Assembly: GCF_000718305.1 (NCBI RefSeq)
Contig: NZ_JOFQ01000005.1
Coordinates: 248,001-312,000 of the forward strand
Reading direction: 5' to 3'
DNA: 64,000 nucleotides
DNA from: Streptomyces niger
Lineage (GTDB): Bacteria > Actinomycetota > Actinomycetes > Streptomycetales > Streptomycetaceae
Shown: piece after piece, positions 8,674-17,516 of the stretch
Layout of the letters: each line of letters begins with the position of its first letter
How positions within the stretch are numbered: the first letter of the stretch is position 1
Notes under the pieces: generated by a model
Seen by the model: only the letters and a program-made list of their open reading frames with translations
Database searches by the model: none
Told to the model about the DNA's origin: nothing
Position numbers and translations under genes: made by a program

Positions 8674-9768
8674 TCAGCCGCGCAGCGCCGCCAGATGCGC
8701 TTCCCTGACGTCCGCCGTCTGGCCCTGGACCAGCAAGAACATGCCCTCACGGGCGAGCCGCTGGGCCGGCCGGTCCAGGCCGACCGCCCGGCCGCCACCC
8801 GCCACGACAGCGGCCGTCGTCGCCGCCCGCAGCACGTCGTACGCGCGCATCTTCGCGGCCAGCCGATCCGCGATCCGCTCGGCCGCCGGCACCTCGTCCA
8901 GCAGCGCGTACGCGTCCTTGCGCACCGCCGCCAGCCGCTCGCGCAGCACGCCCGCCGTCGATGCCGCGGCCTCGTCGCCCGAGGCGTCCAGGAGGTCCAA
9001 CGCGGCCCGGGCGACGCCCAGCACCGCCGGATTGACGTTGGTGTTCTTCGGCCGGTCGGCCGCCGCCCAGTCCTCGTACGGCTGCCGCAGCGCCACCGCG
9101 CCGTCCGGCAGCACCAGACCGTCCAGCTCCAGGCCGACCGTACGGGTACCGGAGAGCGCGGCCAGCTCCAGCGGCTCCGTGGCCCGCAGACCGGGCTGCG
9201 CACGCGCCTCGACGACGCCGAAGACGACCTCGCCGTCCTCCGTCGCGCCGCCCAGCATCAGCAGGTCGTTCAGGCCCCAGCCGGTGTACCAGGGCACCCG
9301 GCCGTCGAAGCGCCACCCCGCGTGCTCCCGGGTGACGCGCACCGGCAGCCGCGGGAAGGCACGCAGATGCGAGAAGGCGATGCCGGACAGCAGCGTGCCG
9401 TCGCACAGCGGACGCAGCAGCTGCTCGCGGACGGGCGTGCCCTCGGCCGCCGCGGCGAGCGTGGCGACCGGCGTGTGGTGCTGGGCCTGCACGAAGAAGG
9501 TGCTGCAACAGGCCCCGGCGAGGACCTCGGCGATCTCCCGTACGACGGGGGCCGGCGCGGCAGCGCCACCGTACGCGGCCGGCCCGGCGGCGCCGAGCAC
9601 GCCGGAGGCCTTGACCGCGGCGATCGTGGCGGGATCGACACCCTCGCGGTCGGCGCGCTCGGCGGCGGGCCCGAGGGTGTCAGCGGCGAGCCGCCGGGCG
9701 GCGGCGACCAGCGGGTGGCCGTCGTACGGCGGGTCCTCGGCCGGGCGGTCGCCGTACGGCTCGCTCAT
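8674..9768 (-). CDS. Acyl-CoA dehydrogenase family protein
   Basis: A 364-residue member of the acyl-CoA dehydrogenase fold. The helical N-terminal domain contains AAERADREGVDPATIAAV, the middle beta domain includes the block SGIAFSHLRAFP, and the C-terminal helical domain is present. It is somewhat shorter than the usual 380-400 residues and lacks the clear acyl-CoA dehydrogenase signature around the catalytic glutamate, so it may act on an unusual acyl substrate or be a flavin-dependent monooxygenase-like relative. The gene lies upstream of a minus-strand neighbour, icmA, with 75 bp between them that contain a palindromic operator candidate; it is probably transcribed separately. Confidence 0.75.
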   Translation of the reverse strand: MSEPYGDRPAEDPPYDGHPLVAAARRLAADTLGPAAERADREGVDPATIAAVKASGVLGAAGPAAYGGAAAPAPVVREIAEVLAGACCSTFFVQAQHHTPVATLAAAAEGTPVREQLLRPLCDGTLLSGIAFSHLRAFPRLPVRVTREHAGWRFDGRVPWYTGWGLNDLLMLGGATEDGEVVFGVVEARAQPGLRATEPLELAALSGTRTVGLELDGLVLPDGAVALRQPYEDWAAADRPKNTNVNPAVLGVARAALDLLDASGDEAAASTAGVLRERLAAVRKDAYALLDEVPAAERIADRLAAKMRAYDVLRAATTAAVVAGGGRAVGLDRPAQRLAREGMFLLVQGQTADVREAHLAALRG

Positions 9769-9778
9769 GCGGGGGCCG

Positions 9779-10120
9779 TCAGACCTTCGCGGTCTGCGGC
9801 GTCGCGGTACCGGAGACCAGCGGCTCCAGCTCGCGCGAGACCTTGCGCTCGACGAAGAAGGCGGCGGTGGGGATGGTGCCGGCGATCAGCACCCACAGCA
9901 GCTTGCCGACCGGCATCTTGGCCTTGGAGCCCAGGTCGAAGGCGAAGACGAGGTAGATGACGTACAGCCAGCCGTGGGCGATGCCGACGACGCTGGTGAA
10001 GCCGGCCGCACCGTCGATGTGCAGCAGGTACTTGGCGATCACGCCGAGGGTCAGCAGGACCAGCAGCACGCCCGTCACGTACGCCATCGTCCGGTAGCGG
10101 GTCAGCACGCTTTTCTTCAT
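9779..10120 (-). CDS. DUF3817 integral membrane protein
   Basis: A 113-residue protein with three to four predicted membrane helices (about 10-31, 40-60 and 72-92), short basic loops and a polar C-terminal tail. It belongs to the DUF3817 family, common in actinobacteria and without known function. A second, clearly related copy lies at 11105-11470, both sharing the pattern HGxLxxxYLxF and a PTxxFxxERK motif near the last helix. The ATG at 10120 follows a strong hairpin (10138-10173), so it may be expressed by its own promoter or by limited read-through from the MarR gene. Confidence 0.8.
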   Translation of the reverse strand: MKKSVLTRYRTMAYVTGVLLVLLTLGVIAKYLLHIDGAAGFTSVVGIAHGWLYVIYLVFAFDLGSKAKMPVGKLLWVLIAGTIPTAAFFVERKVSRELEPLVSGTATPQTAKV

Positions 10121-10137
10121 GCCATCGAGCGTAACGG

Positions 10138-10173
10138 CACGGGCGGGGGCGATCTTCGCCGCCCCCGCCCGTG
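10138..10173 (-). terminator. 14-bp perfect hairpin after the MarR gene
   Basis: CACGGGCGGGGGCG pairs perfectly with CGCCCCCGCCCGTG around the loop ATCTTCGC. It lies 35 bp after the MarR stop on the minus strand and only 17 bp before the DUF3817 start, close enough to affect that gene's ribosome site. Confidence 0.6.
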
Positions 10174-10208
10174 GCACACCGTTTACCGGCCCCTTATTGA
10201 CAAGGGTT

Positions 10209-10718
10209 TTATTCGTCCTTGAAATCCGCCGCCGCCACCCGGAGCGGGCGCAGCAGGGCGAAGATCTCCTGGCACTCCTCGGCATCGTAGGCGCCGAGCC
10301 CGAAATCCATGGCCATCAGGTCGCGGGTGGCCGCGTCGCAGACCTCGCGGCCCTTGTCCGTGATGGAGGCGAGCGTGCCGCGCCCGTCGTTCGGGTTCGG
10401 GCGCTTGGCCACCAGGCCGGACTTCACCAGCCGGTCGACGGTGTTGGTGACCGAGGTGGGGTGCACCATCAGACGTTCGCCGATCTTGGACATCGGCAAC
10501 TCGCCGGCCTGCGAGAACGTCAGCAGCACCAGGGCTTCGTAGCGCGCGAAGGTGAGGCCGTACGGCTTGACCACGGCATCCACCTCGCCGAGCAGGATCT
10601 GCTGGGCCCGCATGATCGAGGTGATCGCCGCCATCGAGGGGACGGCCCCCCACCGGCGCTGCCACAGTTCATCGGCGCGGGCGATGGGATCGAAGGGGAG
10701 ACTGAGCGGCTTCGGCAC
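10209..10718 (-). CDS. MarR family transcriptional regulator
   Basis: A 169-residue winged-helix regulator. The DNA-binding domain spans about 75-120 with the recognition helix in HPTSVTNTVDRLVKSGLV and a wing ending in NPNDGRGTLASIT, where the DGRG pair is the typical MarR wing. Outer helices form the dimer. The GTG at 10718 is chosen because GGAG lies five bases upstream; an upstream in-frame ATG at 10796 has no such site. It stands between the two DUF3817 genes and close to the thiamine-binding-protein gene, so these are the likeliest targets. The ligand is unknown. Confidence 0.88.
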   Translation of the reverse strand: MPKPLSLPFDPIARADELWQRRWGAVPSMAAITSIMRAQQILLGEVDAVVKPYGLTFARYEALVLLTFSQAGELPMSKIGERLMVHPTSVTNTVDRLVKSGLVAKRPNPNDGRGTLASITDKGREVCDAATRDLMAMDFGLGAYDAEECQEIFALLRPLRVAAADFKDE

Positions 10719-10805
10719 GTCTCCGACCCTACCGGTCGCCCACATGGTGGTCAGCCCCGTCTCAGGAGACGGGCGCGGAAGGGGCCAGGGTCCCACTCGT
10801 TCCGG

Positions 10806-11108
10806 TCAGTCCCGGTCCTCCGCGAGGTATCGCTCGACCGTGTCCACCTTCGAGGTGAGCCCGTCGGTGACGCCCTGCCGGATGTCCGCCTTGAGGACCA
10901 GCGAGACCCGCCCCGCACGCTCCTCGACGGCCGCGACGGCGCGCTTGACGACGTCCATGACCTCGTCCCACTCGCCCTCGATCGAGGTGAACATGGCGTC
11001 CGTACGGTTGGGCAGCCCGGACTCGCGGACCACTCGCACCGCGTCGGCGACGTACTCCCCGACGTCCTCACCGACGCCGAGCGGGCTGACCGAGAACGCG
11101 ACGATCAT
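10806..11108 (-). CDS. MTH1187-family thiamine-binding protein
   Basis: A 100-residue small protein of the MTH1187/YkoF-like (formerly DUF77) family. It begins [24 protein letters not shown] and keeps the family's [11 protein letters not shown] strand. Members form dimers or tetramers with a ferredoxin-like fold and some bind thiamine or its pyrimidine part. The ATG overlaps the stop of the upstream DUF3817 gene (4-bp overlap at 11105-11108), so the pair is co-translated. A role in thiamine handling for the membrane protein is a guess from the coupling. Confidence 0.85.
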   Translation of the reverse strand: MIVAFSVSPLGVGEDVGEYVADAVRVVRESGLPNRTDAMFTSIEGEWDEVMDVVKRAVAAVEERAGRVSLVLKADIRQGVTDGLTSKVDTVERYLAEDRD

Positions 11109-11470
11109 GCGCCGGCCCCTCCCACGACGGCTTCCTTCTCCTTGCGGGCGCGGGCGGCGATCACGGAGGCCTCGGCCTCACGCTTGAGCTTGCGCTCGGC
11201 GAAGAAGCCACCGGTGGGCAGCACGGAGAGGACGAAGTAGAGCGCGGCGGTACCCAGCGACCACTTCGTACGGTTCCAGGCGTCCAGCCAGAAGAGCACG
11301 TACAGGATGAACAGCACACCGTGGAGCATGCCGAGCGGCATGACGAAGGTCTTGATGCCCAGGACCAGCTTGAAGCCCGTACCGAAGATCAGCAGCAGGA
11401 GGAAGGAGACCGCCTCGGGGGCGGAGACCAGCCGGAGCCGGCGCAGGGCGGATGCGGTCTTGATGTCCAC
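11105..11470 (-). CDS. DUF3817 integral membrane protein, second copy
   Basis: A 121-residue membrane protein with about three hydrophobic segments (about 18-38, 45-63, 71-91) and a basic, Ala-rich cytoplasmic tail. It is a paralogue of the protein at 9779-10120. It begins an operon with the thiamine-binding-protein gene, overlapping it by 4 bp. A ROP-like inverted repeat lies about 40 bp upstream of its start. Function unknown. Confidence 0.82.
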   Translation of the reverse strand: MDIKTASALRRLRLVSAPEAVSFLLLLIFGTGFKLVLGIKTFVMPLGMLHGVLFILYVLFWLDAWNRTKWSLGTAALYFVLSVLPTGGFFAERKLKREAEASVIAARARKEKEAVVGGAGA

Positions 11471-11506
11471 GGGAACCTCGTTCGGGTGGGATGGGTGCAG
11501 CCTTTA

Positions 11507-11528
11507 GCTTGTGCTTACATTCACAAGC
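11507..11528. promoter_or_regulatory. Inverted repeat GCTTGTG-N8-CACAAGC, Rex-like
   Basis: Seven-base perfect arms separated by CTTACATT lie between the divergent DUF3817 and AIM24 genes. The inner 18-mer (11509-11526) matches 12 of 14 defined positions of the Rex operator TTGTGAA-N4-TTCACAA. A MarR-family operator is the other reading, since a MarR gene is 800 bp away. Confidence 0.45.
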
Positions 11529-11639
11529 ACCGCTCCATTGTGACAGCAGTGCGGCCGGCCACCGCCGCCGGGCCCTTGCGGGCCGGTCCGCGCCAGGCGC
11601 TCTGCCGTCGGGCGGCGCGGCGGACTACGGTCTGATGCC

Positions 11640-12278
11640 GTGGCTCAGTTTCGGCTCCAGGGGAGCAAAGTGCTCGCCGTCGACATGACCGGCGATGCCG
11701 TGAAGGCGAAGAACGGCGCGATGGTCGCGTACGACGGTCGGATGGCGTTCAAGAAGATGAGCGGCGGGGGCGAGGGCCTGCGCGGCATGGTGACCCGGCG
11801 GCTGACCGGGGAGCAGATGGAAGTCATGGAGGTGAAGGGCGAGGGCACCTGCTATTTCGCGGACCGCGCGAGCGAGATCAATCTCGTGAACCTGCACGGC
11901 GAGAAGCTGTACGTGGAGGCCAGCAACCTGCTGTGCACGGACGCCGCGCTGCGGACCGGCACCACCTTCACCGGGCTGCGCGGCGCCTCGCAGGGCAACG
12001 GGCTGTTCACCACGACGGTGGAGGGGACCGGGCAGGCCGCGCTCACCTCCGACGGTCCGGCGGTGGTGCTGCGGGTGACGCGGGACACCCCGCTCCAGGT
12101 CGACCCGGGCGCGTACGTCGCCCATACCGGTGACCTGCGTCAGCACTTCCAGTCGGGAGTGAACTTCCGCACGTTCATAGGAGAGGGCTCGGGCGAGGCC
12201 TTCCAGATCCGCTTCGAGGGCGAGGGCCTGGTGTACGTGCAGCCCAGCGAGCGCAACACGATCGGCGGTGAGGTCTGA
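11640..12278 (+). CDS. AIM24 family protein, first of three
   Basis: A 212-residue all-beta protein of the AIM24/TRAP-like family, starting from GTG at 11640. The family is a beta-sandwich seen in yeast mitochondrial Aim24 and in many actinobacteria, with no settled bacterial function. Repeated glycine-rich strands (GNGLFTTTVEGTG, GEGSGEAFQIRFEGEGLVYVQPSE) are visible and are shared with the next two genes. The stop overlaps the start of the next gene (TGATG). No signal peptide or membrane helix is seen, so a cytoplasmic or membrane-associated role is likely. Confidence 0.87.
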   Translation: MAQFRLQGSKVLAVDMTGDAVKAKNGAMVAYDGRMAFKKMSGGGEGLRGMVTRRLTGEQMEVMEVKGEGTCYFADRASEINLVNLHGEKLYVEASNLLCTDAALRTGTTFTGLRGASQGNGLFTTTVEGTGQAALTSDGPAVVLRVTRDTPLQVDPGAYVAHTGDLRQHFQSGVNFRTFIGEGSGEAFQIRFEGEGLVYVQPSERNTIGGEV

Positions 12279-12928
12279 TGCCGTTCACGGTGCTCAACTC
12301 GCGCATGGTGCGGGCGGAGATCGCGCCGGGTCAGCGGCTGTTCAGCCAGCGCGGCGCGATGCTCGCGTACCAGGGCGAGGTCAGCTTCACGCCCAACATC
12401 CAGGGCGGCCAGGGCGGCATCGGCTCGATGATCGGCCGCCGGATCGCGAATGAGGCGACTCCGCTGATGACCGTGGAGGGGAGCGGCTCCGTGATGTTCG
12501 GGCACGGCGGCCACCACGTCCACGTCGTCGACCTGACCGGCGACACCCTCTACGTCGAGGCCGACCGGCTGCTGGCGTTCGACGGGACGCTCCGCCAGGG
12601 CACGATGTTCATGGGCTCGCAGGGCGGCGTGATGGGCATGGTGCGCGGCCAGGTGACCGGCCAGGGCCTGTTCACGACGACGCTCGAAGGACACGGCTCG
12701 GTGGCGGTGATGGCGCACGGCGGCGTGATCGAGCTGCCGATCCGCCAGGACCGGCCGGTGCACGTCGACCCGCAGGCGTACGTGGCGCACCGCGGCAACG
12801 TCCGCAACAAGCTCTCGACGGCGCTGGGCTGGCGGGAAATGGTCGGCCGCGGCTCGGGTGAGGCGTTCCAGCTGGAACTGTCCGGCCAGGGCACCGTCTA
12901 CGTACAGGCCTCGGAGGAGAAGCTGTGA
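12278..12928 (+). CDS. AIM24 family protein, second of three
   Basis: A 216-residue paralogue of the preceding protein. It shares the blocks GQGLFTTTLEGHG, HVDPQAYVAHRGN and GSGEAFQLELSGQGTVYVQASE at the same relative places as its neighbour, so the two arose by tandem duplication. The ATG starts inside the previous stop (TGATG at 12276-12280) and its own stop overlaps the next GTG (GTGA). Such close packing suggests the three proteins are made in fixed ratio and may assemble together. Confidence 0.87.
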   Translation: MPFTVLNSRMVRAEIAPGQRLFSQRGAMLAYQGEVSFTPNIQGGQGGIGSMIGRRIANEATPLMTVEGSGSVMFGHGGHHVHVVDLTGDTLYVEADRLLAFDGTLRQGTMFMGSQGGVMGMVRGQVTGQGLFTTTLEGHGSVAVMAHGGVIELPIRQDRPVHVDPQAYVAHRGNVRNKLSTALGWREMVGRGSGEAFQLELSGQGTVYVQASEEKL

Positions 12929-13695
12929 CCGGCCCCGTCATTCACGATGCGCATTCGCTGCCCGCGGACGACAACGTCAATCCGTACGCGTTCAGCGTGG
13001 ACCTGAACGGCCAGTGGTTCCTGCAGAAGGGAAAGATGATCGCCTATTTCGGGCAGATCGAATTCCAGGGAATCGGGCACGGCGCGCTGGACCGGCTGGT
13101 CGCGAGCGCTTTCCATTCTCCGTTGCACGCGGCGGACTGGGTGGTCGCGCAGGGGCGCGGGAAAATGGTGCTGGCGGACCGGGCTTTCGATGTGAATTCG
13201 TATGACCTGGAGGACGGCAATCTCACGATCCGGTCGGGGAACCTGCTCGCTTTTCAGCCGTCCCTGTCCCTGAAGCAGTCGATCGTGCCGGGCTTTTCGA
13301 CGCTCATCGGCACCGGGAAGTTCGTCGCCGCGTCCAACGGTCCGGTGGTCTTCGCGGAGCCGCCGATCCGGGTGGACCCGCAGGCGCTGGTGGGCTGGGC
13401 GGACTGCCCCTCGCCGTGCCATCACTACGATCACCAGTACCTGCGGGGCTTCCTCGGCGGGGTGCGGGCGCACACCGGGCTCGGCGGGGTCTCCGGCGAG
13501 GAGCACCAGTTCGAGTTCGTCGGCGCCGGCACCGTCCTGCTGCAGTCGACCGAGCAGCTGATGCCGGAGGTGCCGACGGGGACGGTGCCGGCGGAACCCG
13601 GCGTACCGGGCGGCTCCGCTGGTCACGGCGGTGGCTCACAAATGCCTCAGCTGCCGGGATCCCTCGGGGGGCTCCAGCGCCGCTTCGGGCTGTGA
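12925..13695 (+). CDS. AIM24 family protein, third of three
   Basis: A 256-residue, more divergent AIM24 paralogue beginning at GTG 12925 inside the previous stop. The core keeps the IRVDPQALVGWADCP strand and EEHQFEFVGAGTVLLQSTEQL at the end of the domain. It differs from its partners in a longer segment with a Cys-His patch (DCPSPCHHYDHQYLRG), which could bind metal, and in a Gly/Pro-rich tail after residue 215. It may be the specialised member of a hetero-oligomer. Confidence 0.85.
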   Translation: MTGPVIHDAHSLPADDNVNPYAFSVDLNGQWFLQKGKMIAYFGQIEFQGIGHGALDRLVASAFHSPLHAADWVVAQGRGKMVLADRAFDVNSYDLEDGNLTIRSGNLLAFQPSLSLKQSIVPGFSTLIGTGKFVAASNGPVVFAEPPIRVDPQALVGWADCPSPCHHYDHQYLRGFLGGVRAHTGLGGVSGEEHQFEFVGAGTVLLQSTEQLMPEVPTGTVPAEPGVPGGSAGHGGGSQMPQLPGSLGGLQRRFGL

Positions 13696-13731
13696 GCGGT
13701 AGTCTGCGGAGGGTGACCTCGAACGTCTGAG

Positions 13732-13763
13732 CCCTCCCGGCGGCCTGACCCCCGGCGGGAGGG
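13732..13763 (+). terminator. Hairpin after the AIM24 operon
   Basis: CCCTCCCG (13732-13739) pairs with CGGGAGGG (13756-13763), 36 bp after the third AIM24 stop. Eight perfect base pairs with a 16-nt loop that can partly pair further. Confidence 0.5.
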
Positions 13764-13830
13764 AGCGGAGAGGGCATCATCACGGGGCATGACTAATTCA
13801 CTATTCAACTTTCACGGGTAGAATTCATTC

Positions 13831-14307
13831 ATGACGACCGACAGCGACACTCCCTGGCTGACCGACCAGGAACAGCGTGCCTGGCGCACCCACCTCGACG
13901 TCAGCAGGCTGCTGACGCACCAGCTGGAACGGGACCTCCAGCCGTTCGGGCTGACCTACAACGACTACGAGATCCTGGTGAATCTCTCGGAGGCCGAGGA
14001 GCGCAGGATGCGCATGAGCGACCTCGCGGCCTCCACCCTGCAGTCCAAGAGCCGGCTCTCGCACCAGATCACCAGGATGGAGAACGCCGGACTGGTGCGC
14101 CGCGAGAGCTGCGAGTCCGACCGGCGCGGACTGTACGCGGTACTCACCGACGACGGCTGGGAGACCATGCGGCGGGTCGCGCCGCACCACGTGGCCTCCG
14201 TGCGCAAGCACTTCATCGACCTGTTCTCGGCGGACGACCTGGCCGCCCTGCGCACCTCGCTGGCGCCGGTCGCCGACCACCTGCGGGGGCACCGCGGCAA
14301 GTACTGA
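13831..14307 (+). CDS. absC: MarR family regulator, likely AbsC orthologue
   Basis: A 158-residue MarR protein with the winged helix at about 59-105 (RMRMSDLAASTLQSKSRLSHQITRMENAGLV, wing ESDRRGLYAVLT). Length, sequence from memory and position beside a two-component system, MeaB and thiolase match AbsC of S. coelicolor, a pleiotropic regulator of antibiotic production linked to zinc and to coelibactin control. That identification rests on memory of synteny, not on a search. It stands alone between the AIM24 operon and a convergent kinase gene. The upstream 40 bp are AT-rich and hold repeated ATTCA elements that could be an autoregulatory site. Confidence 0.8.
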   Translation: MTTDSDTPWLTDQEQRAWRTHLDVSRLLTHQLERDLQPFGLTYNDYEILVNLSEAEERRMRMSDLAASTLQSKSRLSHQITRMENAGLVRRESCESDRRGLYAVLTDDGWETMRRVAPHHVASVRKHFIDLFSADDLAALRTSLAPVADHLRGHRGKY

Positions 14308-14400
14308 CCGGCCGGGCGCCGTGCGGGACGCGGGTGGGGGGAACGTGGGGGAACACTGCCGCATCCGCGCGGCGCCGCGGACGGCCGGCCCGAAGGTCGC

Positions 14401-14475
14401 CGGCGGTCTCAGTGCCGGCCTTCGGCGGCGGTCTCAGTGCCGGCCGTCGGCGGCGGTCTCAGTGCCGGCCTTCGG
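14401..14475. repeat. Three tandem 25-bp units over a gene's stop codon
   Basis: The unit beginning CGGCGGTCTCAGTGCCGGCC is present at 14401-14425, 14426-14450 and 14451-14475; the middle copy has one substitution (G for T at 14446). The third unit contains the end of the kinase gene, including its TGA at 14459-14461. Since 25 is not a multiple of three, the repeated stop falls in all three frames. Confidence 0.85.
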
Positions 14476-15860
14476 CGGCCGGCAGCCGCAGTTCGAACGC
14501 CGCGCCCTCGCGCACCGCCAGCGTGCCGCCGTGCCGTTCGGCGATGTCCCGGGCGATGGCGAGGCCCAGCCCCGCGCCGCCCTCGTCACGGCTGCGCGCG
14601 TCGTCCAGCCGTACGAAGCGCTCGAAGATCCGCTCCCGGTCGGCCTCGGCCACCCCGGGGCCGTCGTCGTCCACCCGCAGCACCGCCCAGCCGTCGACCC
14701 GGCCGACATCCACCCGTACCTGCGTACGGGCGTGCCGCTGGGCGTTGTCGACGAGGTTGCCGAGGATCCGGCTCAGCTGGCTCCGCGAGCCCGACACCGC
14801 CACGCTCGGCAGCTCGCCGGCGCGTACCGGCAGCCGGTCGGCGACCCGTTGCGACAGCTCCTCGCGGGCCAGCGCGCCCAGATCCACCTCGGTGTCCTTG
14901 GGCCGCTCCCCCGCGTCCAGCCGGGCCAGCAGCAGCAGGTCGGCGGCCAGGTGCTGGAGCCGTACGGTGTCCTCCACCGCGCCCGGCAGGTCCAGCAGCT
15001 CGGGATGGGCCTCGGCCACCTCCAGCTGGGTGCGCAGGCTGGCGATCGGGCTGCGCAGCTCGTGCGAGGCGTCCGCGATGAAGCGGCGCTGCCGCTCGAC
15101 GGACGCCTCCAGCGCGGCCAGCGTCTCGTTGGTGGTCCGGGCCAGCCGGGCGATCTCGTCGCGCGAGGCGGGCTCCGGCACCCGGCGGGACAGGTCCGTA
15201 CTGGCGGTGATCGCGGCCATCTCCGCGCGGATGCCCTCGACGGGGCGGAGCGCCCGGCGGGTGACCAGCCAGGTGACGCCCCCGACGATCAGGAGCAGCA
15301 GCGGCAGGGCGAGGAGCATGGCGGTCCGTACCGAGCCGAGGGTCTTCTCCTCGGCGCCGAGCGGGGTGCCGGCCATGACGGTCACGGTGCGGTCGTGGAC
15401 GTCGGTGGCGTCCACCTCGACCCAGCGGTAGTCGGCGTGCTTGCCGTCGACGACAGCCGTGCCGTCGGAGTGTTCCGCGTCGTCGTCGACCTCGCCGGGG
15501 CGGGGCGCCTCGCCGTCGTCCTCGTCGCTGCTGTGGCGGCCGTTGTTGGGCGGCGTGCCCCGGGTGACCTTCGAGCCGTCGACCTTCTGGAGGTCCTCGC
15601 CGGCCGCCAGGACGCGGCCGCGCTCGTCGTCGACGAGGACGGGGTGCTCGTCGGCGTCCGGGAGGTCCAGGTCCTTGTAGGCGGTGCCGGTGGCGATCTC
15701 GGAGGCGATCTCGCGCGCGGTGACCTCGGCGTGCAGGTCGGCCTGGGAGACCAGGTTCGCGCGCAGTACCAGCAGGACGGCTATGCCGACCGCGACGAGG
15801 GCGAGCGCCACCACGGCGGTCGCGCCCGCGGTCGCCCTGGCCCGTACCGAGCCCATCGCC

Positions 15861-15868
<8 letters not shown>
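14459..15868 (-). CDS. Membrane sensor histidine kinase with acidic sensor loop
   Basis: A 469-residue kinase. Membrane helix about 13-37, a sensor of about 145 residues rich in Asp, Glu and His (for example HSSDEDDGEAPRPGEVDDDAEH), membrane helix about 183-203, HAMP, phospho-acceptor H269 in [12 protein letters not shown], then HATPase blocks NLVDNAQRHA, DDGPGV and GAGLGLAIA. The acidic, His-containing loop suggests a cation or metal cue. The GTG at 15868 overlaps the regulator stop by 8 bp; an in-frame ATG at 15856 is also possible. The end of the gene lies in a tandem 25-bp repeat. The nearby PepSY protein is similarly acidic, which supports a shared signal. Confidence 0.92.
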
Positions 15869-16523
<655 letters not shown>

Positions 16524-16546
16524 GCGACAAGGGTGCCACCGCCTTG

Positions 16547-16609
16547 CTGAAGGCGGCTTCAGGCGCGGTTCCTGAAGACCACTTCAGGCTCCTTCAGGGT
16601 GGCTTCAGG
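16547..16609. promoter_or_regulatory. CTTCAGG repeat array, candidate operator
   Basis: CTTCAGG is found at 16557, 16582, 16592 and 16603, with the inverse CCTGAAG at 16571 and CTGAAGG at 16547. The last four starts are 11, 10 and 11 bp apart, one helical turn each. The array sits between the divergent regulator and PepSY genes. This is the pattern of cooperative OmpR-family binding. Confidence 0.65.
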
Positions 16610-16722
16610 AACGGGGCGGCAGTGTGTGGTCATCACCTCGGGGGCCCCGCCCGGCCCCCTCCGGGAGACCCCCGGCCCCCGGGTGATCCAGCCCGACAGC
16701 AACCCGTCTTGGAGACTTCACC

Positions 16723-17412
16723 ATGAAGCGCAATGTCGTCATCGCCACCGTCGCCGCGGCCGCACTGATTGCCGGCGGCACCGCGACCGCCGTCGCGATC
16801 GGTCACGAGGACGGGACGACAGCGTCGAACTCGTCGCCGGCACAGGGGCAGCAGGCCGACGGCGTGGCGTCGTACGAGAACGGTCAGCAGGGCGACACCA
16901 ACGACACCAACAACGACAACGACGGCGGCGACGCCCGGGAGGCCCGGGCCGCCTCGGTCACCGCGCAGCAGGCGGCGGCCGCCGCGCTGAAGGCCGTGCC
17001 GGGCACGGTCACCGAGGTGGACCTGGACGACGACGCGTCCGGGGTCGCCTGGGAGGTCAGCGTCCTGGGCAAGGACGGCAGGTGGCACGACCTCACCGTG
17101 GGCGCCGACCGGGCCGAGGTCCGCCACCAGCACGTCGACCGGGACGGTGACGGCGACTTCGGCAAGGCCGAGGTTCGCGCGGCCCTGAACGACGCCGACG
17201 TCGACATCGCGCGGGCCGCCGAGAAGGCCGCCGCGCACGGCACGGTCGTGTCCGTGGAGCTGGACGGCCCGGACCACGGCACGAAGCTCGCCTGGGAGGC
17301 CGAGACGGTCACCAAAAACGGCGCCGAGCACCACGTGAACGTCGCGCCGAAGGGCGGCGCCGTGACCCAGGCGCACTCGGACGACGACGACCACGACGGC
17401 GACGACGACTGA
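16723..17412 (+). CDS. Secreted PepSY-domain protein
   Basis: A 229-residue exported protein: signal peptide about 1-27, a low-complexity Asn/Asp/Gln linker, then two PepSY-like repeats (about 75-135 and 150-215) and an acidic Asp/His tail (HSDDDDHDGDDD). PepSY domains are found in inhibitors or sensors at the cell surface. The gene is divergent from the two-component operon and shares the CTTCAGG array. A likely role is as a regulon output or accessory sensor protein in the envelope, perhaps binding metal through the acidic tail. No lipobox cysteine is seen. Confidence 0.85.
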   Translation: MKRNVVIATVAAAALIAGGTATAVAIGHEDGTTASNSSPAQGQQADGVASYENGQQGDTNDTNNDNDGGDAREARAASVTAQQAAAAALKAVPGTVTEVDLDDDASGVAWEVSVLGKDGRWHDLTVGADRAEVRHQHVDRDGDGDFGKAEVRAALNDADVDIARAAEKAAAHGTVVSVELDGPDHGTKLAWEAETVTKNGAEHHVNVAPKGGAVTQAHSDDDDHDGDDD

Positions 17413-17456
17413 TCCGGCGCGCCCACCACAAGCCGGCGGCGCCCCCCGCCGCCCGC

Positions 17457-17499
17457 CCGGCCGGCCCGCTCCTCGCCCCCCGAGGAGCAGGCCGGCCGG
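17457..17499. terminator. Long hairpin between convergent genes
   Basis: A 19-bp stem with one mismatch (CCGGCCGGCCCGCTCCTCG against 17481-17499) around a CCCCC loop. It separates the PepSY gene from the convergent meaB and can work on both strands. Confidence 0.8.
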
Positions 17500-17516
17500 C
17501 CCGTGTGTCAGGCCTG

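Noticed and set aside
10191..10206. CCCTT-N6-AAGGG followed by TTTTATT as a plus-strand terminator
   Set aside because: No plus-strand gene ends here and the stem is only five pairs; the flanking genes are on the minus strand.
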